In this document: piece after piece, positions 12,212 through 21,200 of the stretch | Numbering within the stretch: position 1 is the first letter of the stretch | How the letters are laid out: every line of letters starts with the position of its first letter | Origin: Lonicera japonica | Taxonomy: Eukaryota > Streptophyta > Magnoliopsida > Dipsacales > Caprifoliaceae | NCBI GenBank assembly: GCA_021464415.1 | Contig: CM038470.1 | Span: 23,213,601 to 23,277,600 of the forward strand | DNA: 64,000 nucleotides | Direction of reading: 5' to 3' | Program-made: the position numbers and the translations under genes | Notes under the pieces: model-generated | The model's input: only the letters and a program-made list of their open reading frames with translations | What the model was told of the DNA's origin: nothing | Database searches by the model: none

Positions 12212-13475
12212 CACATACATACTAGCCTACCCTCCACTGGCTATGCGTGTGTGACTATAATATAAAGAGAAAAGTTAATCAAATGCAACAAGTACTCTAG
12301 TCAATACTTGTGATTTAAACTTATTGAGTAGAAAGGATTCAAAGCTTGTTGTGTGCAATTTTTTTTTATGAAAAAGAAGATTGCAGGTTAAAATAGACAT
12401 TTAAAAGACATGATAGCTTCATTTGGCGATTGCAATGGGGTGCTCAGTTTATATAATAGTATAGATATTTAACATCCTAACTAATGATGAGGATCTTTTG
12501 TTGTTATTACAGCATGCCAAAGGAGGAGGCGCAGTTGTATGCGGCAAATGAACTGTAAGTTTGTTTTTTCTGGGTTTCCACCTCCTTAACCTTCAGAATA
12601 CCTAAAAAAGATGCCACTTGAAGTGAAAATTTGCATAAATTGTTCAGAAATTTATCCTAGGATAGGAGAAAATATTGATACACATTGATACACCTGGTGC
12701 AATGGTGAAGAACCACCCAGCCACCACTCCTACATGTATGTTCTCCCATTTGGAGCTTCGTCATTGGTCCGGTGTACTGCCACCTGGTATATTAGATGCA
12801 ACCCAGTATTTTCTCATTAGATCGAAGTAGCAACATCAAGCAATCTCATCCGGGTAAGAGATGTTATAAAAAGCATAACTGTCGAAGTGAATCTTGAGGT
12901 GCAATTAAACTATCTAGATAGGTATATTTTGTGAACACCCATGTCCCTTCTTAAGACGTGGATGCTCCATGAAATTTTAGGTCATCTGACACGGAGGGAG
13001 GGAGAGAGAGAGAGAGAGTAAACAGCACGTAAGTGACTGAGGAAGCATTTGTCATATCTTTTCTAAATCACGACATCTCTCTCTCAAATTATTGCATTCT
13101 TTGTATATTTTGTAGTTCAATTGCACTTGTAAACAAATAAGAGTCTTGCTCCTTCGGTTTCAGGCATACTAGGGGGTGGTTTTTCCATAGAGAGCTCCGC
13201 TTGTGGTTCATAAGGGTCCCCAACATGGAACCTCTTGTTAAGACGACAAACTACGAGAGAGGTTGCTACTTTTGTTTTGATCCTAACACATGGGAGACAA
13301 ATCGAAAGGTTCGCATTATTAAACTTCATCACTTTACATTCACAACTCATTTTCTTAATCAAACCTTAATCTCTTCAAGTATGTATATATGCGTAATATG
13401 GTGTTTGGCTTGCAGGACAACTTTGTCGTTCAATATGAAATGGTCGAAAAAAGACCAACACTCCCTCGCCAGTAA
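4876..13475 (+). CDS. NOT2: CCR4-NOT complex subunit 2 (NOT2/VIP2-like)
   Basis: Predicted scaffold subunit of the CCR4-NOT complex, which deadenylates mRNA and also works with RNA polymerase II; the plant protein is also known as VIP2. Coding exons: 4876-4893, 5068-5182, 5309-5487, 5891-5939, 6041-6187, 7549-7758, 7858-7950, 9740-9828, 10205-10348, 11579-11992, 12087-12139, 12513-12554, 13164-13308, 13416-13475. The phases close to 1758 nt, 585 aa. The start is MSGLLN, an 18-nt exon ending at a GT donor. Residues 1-410 are a Ser/Gly/Asn/Gln-rich disordered region carrying FDINDFPQL (exon 6) and QNEDFPALPG (exon 7). Residues ~412-585 are the NOT2/3/5 C-terminal domain: FGLLGLLSVIRM, LALGIDL, LFYIFYSMPK, AANEL, RGWFFHRELRLW, FDPNTWET, and the final EMVEKRPTLPRQ before TAA. 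I saw no internal stop or frameshift. Introns hold several MITEs and SINE-like pieces. The disordered region seems shorter than in other plant NOT2 proteins, so a small exon could have been missed. Confidence 0.9.
5561..5844. mobile_element. PIF/Harbinger-like MITE in NOT2 intron 3
   Basis: The 284-bp segment starts GGTGCATTTGATA and ends TTTTTATCAAACAGACC. Its inner ends share ATGATTGAAA in inverted orientation. It is homologous in opposite orientation to 8316-8593; both contain TTCTATTGCTTTTTGGGTTTT-like and TGGTGGGTAAGAAA-like tracts. No clear target duplication was found, so the superfamily call rests on the TTTGAT-type ends only. Confidence 0.5.
6408..6600. mobile_element. hAT-like element fragment
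   Basis: Begins TAGGGATGGCAAAATGGC and holds repeated GGTTCAGG, CTCGGATTCAGG and AAACCTGTTTGGCTCG motifs. The segment AAATAAACCTGTTTG is also present in the element at 9894-10158, so the two are relatives. The right end is not recognisable, and the boundary at 6600 is approximate. Confidence 0.45.
8316..8593. mobile_element. PIF/Harbinger-like MITE, inverted relative of 5561-5844
   Basis: Starts GGGTTTGTATGATTAAAA and ends TTTTTATCAAATGCACCC, a recognisable terminal inverted repeat. The interior matches 5561-5844 read on the other strand (TTACCCACTACCC, AAAGAATTTTATTCC, CAATCATTTTCTA). Both copies sit in NOT2 introns. Confidence 0.5.
8685..8742 (-). repeat. Degenerate TRIM LTR-like fragment
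   Basis: AAAAGCTTAAGCTGTTAG followed, after a small insertion, by TAGTGGGCCATCAATG and CATCATACT closely resembles the core of the 74-bp LTRs of the TRIM copies at 21800-22112 and 35463-35873. Neither the second LTR nor an internal part is visible, so it is probably a solo or truncated relic. Confidence 0.45.
9425..9600 (+). mobile_element. SINE-like element (tRNA-like head)
   Basis: GTGTAGTGGTTAGACTAATG resembles a tRNA A box, and GAGGGTTCAAATTGT about 30 bases on resembles a B box. The tail TTGCAAGCATTTTTTTTTGGAAAATAAGATTG and what follows recur at about 12340-12475. Two copies of the same body, one with a polymerase III-like head, suggest a tRNA-derived SINE family. The ends are not precise. 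Confidence 0.4.
9894..10158. mobile_element. hAT-like short element in NOT2 intron
   Basis: The 265-bp segment starts TAGGGATTGCAAAATGGCC and ends CGACCCGTTGACAACCCTA. It is rich in GGGACGGG, GGGTCCAAG and CAGGTTTGG motifs. The ends are inverted (TAGGGATTG against TAGGGTTGT), but I see no matching 8-bp duplication, so the element is old or the target site has diverged. It ends 46 bp before exon 9. Confidence 0.5.
10680..10755. repeat. Stowaway-like MITE remnant
   Basis: GTGGACTCTTAATTT occurs twice in close tandem, and the segment ends GGATGGAGGGAGTAG, the Stowaway/Tc1-mariner type terminus. Only one end is recognisable. Confidence 0.4.
11300..11529. mobile_element. Stowaway-like MITE in NOT2 intron 9
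   Basis: The left end is TACTCCTTCCATCTCAAATT and the right end is AATTTGGGACGGTGGGAGTA, an inverted pair of about 25 bp with the expected TA dinucleotide at both sides (11300-11301 and 11528-11529). Length is about 230 bp with no coding potential. It ends 49 bp before exon 10. Confidence 0.65.
12145..12210. repeat. Compound microsatellite (TC)n(AC)n(AT)n
   Basis: About 17 TC units run into about 12 AC units and a short AT run. The tract starts 6 bases after the exon 11 donor of NOT2 (exon end 12139). Confidence 0.9.
12330..12480 (+). mobile_element. Second copy of the SINE-like body
   Basis: GATTCAAAGC, then a T run, AAAGAAGATTGCAGG, AAGACATGATAGCTTCA and ATAATAGTATAGAT parallel the body of 9425-9600 in order and spacing. 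The tRNA-like head is weaker here. Confidence 0.35.
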
Positions 13476-14775
13476 TCAGGCCGTTCTCTCAAATTTTCTT
13501 GGTTCTCACTTTTGGAATATTTTTTTGGTAAATTCCTCTTTGTTTTCACATATGAAGAGAGGGGAAGAGAAGTGTGGGAGGAGAAAACTGGCTTTGATGG
13601 TGATTAGAATGAAATGGAGGGTTTTTTTTTTTTTGGTTGGGGGAGGGGGATTGTAAATTAACATTGTATAATTTATTTTGACGTTAGGCTCTAATGAGAA
13701 ATAGAAAGCAAGAATGAAGGAGGGAGAAGAACCAGTGGTGCAAATAAAATTTCTTCAAGGGGTTGTTTTTGTGGACCATTCATAACACAATGGACTTGAT
13801 TGAGGTTGCATCATGATGAGCAAATCCTTACCCTTTAGAGTAGAACTTATTGAAAAATAGTGCTTTTTTGTTTTTGTTTTTTTTATTCACCTTCTTTTTG
13901 TTGGGTCCTATTTCTATATGTACAATGTTGAAATGACTTTACTACTAAAATTCTTCTCTCTTTTGCTGAGCAAGTGTACAAGAGCTTCACAGTGGAGGGC
14001 TTAGTCTTTTTGTTTTCCTGTTGTGATTTATTACTCAATCCTTGCCAGATTATTTGACTTACTCGTTTTATAAGCTTATGCAAGTTTCAACTTAATTAGT
14101 GGTGAAGAATAAAACATTTTGGATATTAGAATTTGATATGTTGGTTTTGATCAGAAAATCCTAGTTTGGGATATTTAAAATAAGAATAGTGGACTCTTCA
14201 TTAAAAGAGAGAATATTTTGTGTATAAGTGGTGCGTTATTGGGTAAAATGTGGCAAGATTGAACAGTCTAAAGATCATATATCGCATCTATATTTGATCT
14301 TCTAAAAATACTTGAATATTATTTAAAATATGTTTTCAGTATTATGTACTTGTCGAGTATGCATGTTTGCTAATCTTCTTATATTAATGGAGAGAACAAA
14401 AATTTTGTGGTCCACAATTAAAATGTACTATATATTGGTCCACATTTAAAATGTCTCAAATATCTTGGCAAAAATCTATTATCTGGTAAAATTCTTTGAT
14501 ACAAACTTGAATTTATAACTTGGTAAATATATTGGTGTGTACTTGGACAAACTTGGAGCTCAAGAGAAAAGGGAAGACTCAAACTCGGGTTGCGCGGAAA
14601 AAACATTTAGCTGTAAGATATGTAGACATTTTTGAATTATCACTATTTTTTTTAGTACTATTGTCGCGGTAGAAAAAACAAGAGACGGGGCTATTAAAGA
14701 AAAAGCAACAAATACAAAATTATAATTTGTACGGATCGCTCCACCGTTGCAGGTAACAATAAAACATTGAAATAA
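13476..14775. other. NOT2 3' flank, no further gene seen
   Basis: Contains the presumed NOT2 3' UTR (AATAAA at about 13744 is one possible poly(A) signal). Otherwise there is only low-complexity AT-rich sequence with Stowaway-end echoes near 14190. Open frames here lack family motifs. Confidence 0.45.
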
Positions 14776-15309
14776 GGGTGTGTTTGATTGGGAGTATTTT
14801 CCATGGAAAATATCCATTTTCCACTTGATTTGACAACTTAAGGTGTTTGATTGGCTTTTTTTTCTAGGCAATTGAATTCCCACTTTTGGCTCACACACTT
14901 ACATTTTCCTTGTAAACAAGGAAAATATTTTCTTTGGGGGGGGGGGCTAGTTTTTATTTTCCAGGCAATTGCACGGTTTTCGAGACAACATTTTATCCAT
15001 TTTCTACACTAAAAATGCTATAACTTAAACTACAAAATTCAAAATTTAATAAAAAATTTATATTTAAAATCTACTCATCAAGATCAATTAAACAAGATCC
15101 ATCATGACTATAAAATTATGTAAAAAAAAATACCCATAATTTTTTCTACATTAAAAATGCCACAATACAACCAATATTTTCCGGGTAGAAAATTAAGGCA
15201 ATCAAACACACTACACTTCATTTTCCATGCAACTCAATTCTAGGCAATTCAATTACCGGTAACTTATTTTCTTTCCATGCAAATTCCACGCTTGCAATCA
15301 AACGCACCC
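14776..15309. mobile_element. Tourist-like (PIF/Harbinger) element with TAA TSD
   Basis: The 534-bp element has ends GGGTGTGTTTGATTG and CAATCAAACGCACCC, matching at 14 of 15 positions, with TAA on both sides (14773-14775 and 15310-15312). Subterminal motifs TTTTCCATGGAAAAT and AGGCAATTGAATTCC recur inverted near the other end. A G run at about 14936-14946 lies inside. There is no transposase, so it is non-autonomous. Confidence 0.75.
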
Positions 15310-18282
15310 TAAATGGAATTCCCTCCTTTTTTTTTTTTTTTTTTTTTATTGATACAAGCAAAGGTATATTTAGAATTTTGACACGGAGACACAGGATAGG
15401 AGCTGGAAAGTGAGTTTTCCATTTGTTTCAAATTAATTTTTTTCGGCATAGAGTTTTGATTAGTTTATGAAAATATTCTTTCAATTAATATTAAGGGTGC
15501 TAGTAAAAGCACTCAAATAAATTAATTTTAACACCCGTTCTTTAAGCACCTTCACATAAATTTTAATTTTAGAAGAGCACCCGTAATCTTTAGGCACCCT
15601 AATAGAAATATGTTTAAACCAAACTAAACAGCAATTTTGCGACAAACTATTTCGTGACAAATGAACTCAACTCTCTTTTTAACATCTTTTTTATAGAATT
15701 CTATAAATTAGAGGCAAATGCAAAAATGTGGGAAGAAGAAGATACAATCTCCCTCTACATTGATATTGTTCAGTTGTTCAATGTTAATTGTGGATTTTGC
15801 AAGAAAAGGCTAAAAAGGAAGTAACTTGTAAAGCGAAAGATATTTTATACATAATAATAATTTTGAAAAAAAAGAAAAGAAAAGTCAGTTTTCATGCCTT
15901 TAATTTATTCCTTTTTTGATAGAGAAAACAAGTACGTATACATCACTTTCAATCCGCATAAACCAAGTGATGACTAGCAAACCTCCTCGGCTCTCTTCGA
16001 GTTCATCAGTTCATACACTTGATAAAACATAGCACATATATATATATATATATAAAGAAGACCCATAATCCAACTTATCATCCCTAACAAGCTTCACAAG
16101 GTTAAGCCATCTATTTATTCGGCCTCAATTACCTAGAGAATGAAGACACAAGGATAGGACACGAGGATATGATCATACTTCACGAGATAAATTTTCGAAC
16201 ACAAATTAATAGAACGAAGCAGTAACTATAAATAAAAAATGCATATAGTGCCTTCAAAATATGTTAACCATGTGGGTTATCTTTGTTTTAGAAAAAAAAT
16301 GGTGCTTAAATTAATTTTTTAGGGTGCTTTTACTGGCACCCTAATATTAATACTAGTTTTGGTACGTCCATAAAATTATAAAATTGTTCTTTTAATTATT
16401 TCAATCAATATTAATAGATGTGTTGTTGCGAACTTGAAAACCCAACAACCAAATCATATTGAGCTGAAATAACCTGTTAAAAATTGAAACAAAGAAACCG
16501 AACCAAAACTAAATATGTTTGGTTCGAGTTTATATTAGGGTATGCTATTGTAAAACCAAACCGAACCAAACCGAATCATTGAATAAATGGCTTAAAAATA
16601 ATATTATTTCACCATCTAAAATTTTATATTCCTAAAATTTACAAGTTTTATTGAGAATCTGACTCTTTAAACTATTACGAATATTAGAGTTATATTATAA
16701 ATATTAGAGTTAATATTTTTCTATCCAAAATAAGTAGGAGCAAGTATAGAGTTATTATTTTTCTAACCAAAATAAGTGCTGCCTTATAATCTATTTATTT
16801 TTTAAAAAAAGTTATATGAAAACGGAATAAAACCAAACCAAAAAGTTTGGTTTGAATTTGGAAGACTTAAAAAATAAAACCGAATCGAACCAAAAACAAA
16901 CTTTCAAATTTAATTTAATTTTAAGTCTCTTAATTTTCACTCTTACCAAAACTGAAAACATCCCTAAATACTATCACAAGGATCCAAACCTTGATCTTCA
17001 CATTAGAAATGCACATTGTTACAGCTAGACACACTATTAAATGTGATTATTTTATTTTAAACATGCAAATATTTTAATTGTGTAATTGTTTGGTAAACAA
17101 CATTGCTGTGCTCTTCTGTAAGAAGACTTGACAAATATTTATGTTCATATTTATTTTTGGCGTGGAAACAATCTTTGTTTTATCTTTGCACTAATATTTT
17201 TTGTGTTTGCATGGTTTTAATTTATTGTGATTCCCTTTCTAACTTGAGCTCATGATTAGTAATTATATATAAACTCTCAGTTATTTGAATTACTTTTCCT
17301 TAAGATTGTAATTGTTAAGATAATTACTTTCTTCTTTATTGCCCTATAATATCTACTTAGGTTTAAATTTTTTTTTTTTCAATACTAACTATTGCAGTTG
17401 CGGAGAAGCTTGATTATGACTTTTGCTCTTAAGTGCGGGTCTCAAAGTGATAAACTGAATGTATGAATTCAAGAAAATCAGCATCTCAAACTTATTATCA
17501 CACTGGCATTGGTATAGTTTTAATCCCCGTTTATTAAACTCGCTATCTCTATTAACTATGAAAATAACTACATTACTTTTACGACAGGCAATACTTACGG
17601 TCCGTTTGGATTGAAGGGGGGGATGAAAATGAAATAGTTAATTAGGAGGAGAAAGAATGGAATAGAATGGAATAGAATGGAATGAGTTTAATTTTATTGT
17701 TGTTTGGATAGATAAGAATGGAAACAAATAAAATGAAAATAAATCTTGTTTGCATAGAAAGAAGAAAAAAAATGTGATTTAATATATTATTAACAAATTA
17801 TAATTAAATTTAAAAAAACGTAAAAACATCATTAAAATATTTTCCTTTCTCTCCCGATCCTTCCAATATTAAAAAGAAATAAAATAAAAGAATAAATGGG
17901 GTTGTCATTCCTTCTCAATCTCTCCATTTCCTCTCCACTCTCACTTATAAATTTATCAAATCGAATAAAATGCAATCTATCAAATCGAATAAAATGCAAT
18001 CCGTTATTCTCTTTTCCTTTCCTTTCGTTTCAATTCTCTCGATCTAAGCCGACTGTTAATACATATATATTTGACACGTATTGAGTGTGCTGTGGAATCT
18101 ACTACGAATGTACTTTACATTGGTGGCGAACTTTTTGAATTGGTGTCTGAATTGTGGTACTTTAATTAGCGAAACCCAACCGCTGGGGGCAGTTACATTT
18201 ACTTCCCGCCAAAACTGCACAACTCGATCTCGTCTTGTGCCATTTTATCTGATCAAATCCAAAATCAATCCACAATCGCACA
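15310..18282. other. Spacer upstream of HAP2
   Basis: AT-rich with no gene recognised. It contains a (TA)n run near 16035 and repeated AACCAAACCGAAC motifs at about 16490-16880 that look like a decayed repeat. From 17599 (GGTCCGTTTGGATTG) there is a possible Tourist-like left end. A 24-bp tandem duplication (unit CTATCAAATCGAATAAAATG plus 4 bases) lies at about 17954-18001, roughly 280 bp upstream of the HAP2 start. Confidence 0.45.
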
Positions 18283-21200
18283 ATGAAAACCCTCACGCTC
18301 TTTATGCTCCTCCTCCTCTCTCAGTCTGTCTCCGGCGTACAAATCCTCTCAAAATCAAAGATCGAGAAATGCGAGAAGAAGGTTTCCTATTCTAATAACA
18401 ACAACCTCAATTGCACTACTAAGATCGTCATTAACATGGCCGTTCCCAGCGAATCTGTATGTCTCTCTCTCTCTCTCTCTCCTTCCTCTCTCTTAATTTG
18501 CTCGAAATTTATGCAAATTTTGAATGTGGTGTTCAGAGTGGGAGAGAAGCTTCCATTGTAGCGGAATTAGTGGAGGTGGAAGAGAATTCCACTAATAACA
18601 TGCGGACTCTTCGGATTCCACCGGTGATTACTGTTAACAAATCGGCCGCTTATGCTCTCTACGAGTTGACCTATATAAGAGTAGGTCAAATTTGAACTCT
18701 TCTCTTAAATTTATCATTTCAACATTTTTATGTATTGATATATGATGTGTATGCTCTCTCCACCCCAAAGTTAAGAGTCCAATGTATACCAATAGTAAAC
18801 ATGTTCTATCCCTGATCATTTATTGCGTTGAGATTAGTGTGTTTTGTAAAAACTGCCAAATATTAAACAAGTTTTATTCCTTATCATTGATTGCTTTCAA
18901 ATTAGTTTATTTTGTAAAAGAAAAGGCCAAATGAAGTAGGGACCAAGTTTTGGACGGAGGGACCATTTTTTTGGTCTCTAGTTTTCTGCTTTCTTATTCA
19001 ATTACACTATTTTGTGTGTTTGAAATTATAGATAGATTAGCGAGGATAATTCTTCCCTATGGCACTACAAGTACGTCTTGAAAATAACCTACAGCGGAGA
19101 TAGAGGTGTCTTCTATTAGGATTTTAAGTTGTTACCCCTACGTGCGATCTTGCCTCTTAGTTCCAATTGCTGTCGCATTCTCTTGGTGTGTGGGACAGTC
19201 ATAGTCAACCATGGGCCTAGTATGTGGGACAAACAAACCAGGTTGATCATTTAGACCTTGTAGTAGGACCCCAACCATGCGTCCATATTGTATAGCATTT
19301 TTGCTTTATTTCCGAGGGCATAGTTTTTCAAAACCTTGGGTACACATGGTTTTTTCTTTTTGGTCATTCTATTTGCATTTAGTATACAACAGATCATGGT
19401 TAGAAAGTTGATCTTATTTTCTTGTTTTTTTGTACACTGTTGACTGCAGTTGTTGGCAACATGCCTATGTGGTTATTGTTTATATGTTTTCAGTCATTTA
19501 TTAGACATTAGACGTCTTGTTTCTTTCATATCTATAATTACATTTACCTCTATTAATGTTGTGACCAATGGAATTATTATTTCTTTCATTTTCAGGATGT
19601 TCCTTATAAGCCAGAGGAGCTTTATGTTAAGACACGCAAATGCGAGCCAGATGCTGGTGCTGATGTTGTGCAGTTTTGCGAGAGGCAAGTAATAACACGT
19701 TTGTTTTGTTCATATGATATTGGGGTAAGTGTATATTAGCACTCCATTTATTCCAAGGTCTTGACCTTCAACATTGTGCCAGCCTATTCCAAAGTTTTGA
19801 TTTGAGCTTAAGCAGTTCTGTACATTCTTGTATCAGCCTATATCAACTATTTTTGTCGCCTTTAAATTTAAAATAAAATTACTAGCACTAATTTTACACC
19901 CCTTAATTGAAGAAAATGATTAGTGCTAAAGTTGCGTCCCTTAATTAAATTCTTGGCTCCTCCTTGTCCTATACTATATAAAAAATGTGCAAATGGATTT
20001 ATGTGTCGTGATTTTTCCTTTTTGGAAGTACCCTTTATATTTATTAGAGTTCCTCGTAAGTTGTTTCCGACCTTTTCTTCCTTGAAAAGTACTATTGCCA
20101 CTGAGTGCTTTACAATAGAATACACCTGACATAAGATTACTTTTCTGTTTCTTTTTTTGGCGAAAGTAGTTTCTCTTTTATATTATTCCAAAGTCGGAGT
20201 AGGAGACCTTATTCCTGTCCATGAATTTGTCTGACTAGCTTCTTGGTTACATTTTACAGGTTGCGAGATGATCAAGGACACATCATGGAGTACACTCAGG
20301 TACAATCTTTTTCCATAGTGGCTTGTTTCATCATTCAGTCCCTTTTCCACAGCAAATATCAGACTATTAGATTTTTATCATGAAATATTTTACTTTTACG
20401 GATGCTCATTAGCTTTGGTATCTCACATACTTGTTACTAAAAGCATTTTAGCTCTTTAACTAATACGAATTATATATCTCCATTCCATGTTTAATACAAA
20501 TGTTCACCCATGTAATCCCTTTATCTACTCCAACCACTATGTAGTTAGTGAGGAAAACCCTCACCCATTTCATATACAACATGGTGAAGGAAAAGTTTAT
20601 CATCTTAGTTGTAGGCCTCACGTTTGTCCTTTACCTCACTTTTGCTCTTTAGTCCAGAAATCTAACCACAAAGAGATAACCAACAACATAAAAAACAACC
20701 TATTTGTTTTAGGATGACCCATCTCATTTACATCAAGTACCCTAAAATCAAGGCCTAGAACTGGAAACCCAAGCCAAACAAGCCCTTGAGTGAGTTGTGT
20801 ACCAAGCAACTGGGCAATGTTTATGACAAACACCTCCAACTCCTCCTTTGAATTCTACTACCCTCAAACTTCACACAAGAAAGCCACTTTAGGGTGCATT
20901 ACTGTCCCTTTAGGATTTTGATGTTGCGGAAGCTAGTAGTTGTGATGCTAAGCTTCTTTGGAGGAAAAAGTGGATTGAATTCTGTGAGAATACAAGAGAT
21001 TGTGAGAAGAATTGTTATTGATTATTGAGAAAAGGAGTACATCTATATATATAAGAGAGATCCTAAAAATAAGGATATTTCTTTCTAATAAGGATTTCCT
21101 AATTATCTTATAAATATACACATTCTATAAATAAAATATATACAAATCTTAACACTCCCCCTCAAGCTGGAGCATACAAGTTGTATGATCCAAGCTTGTT

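Noticed and set aside
11564..12265. Open frame reading NOT2 exon 10 into the following intron and microsatellite
   Set aside because: The conserved NOT2 sequence stops at AAT|GTTAGC (11992) and resumes at 12087. The rest is intron read-through and low-complexity Ser/Leu and Thr/His.
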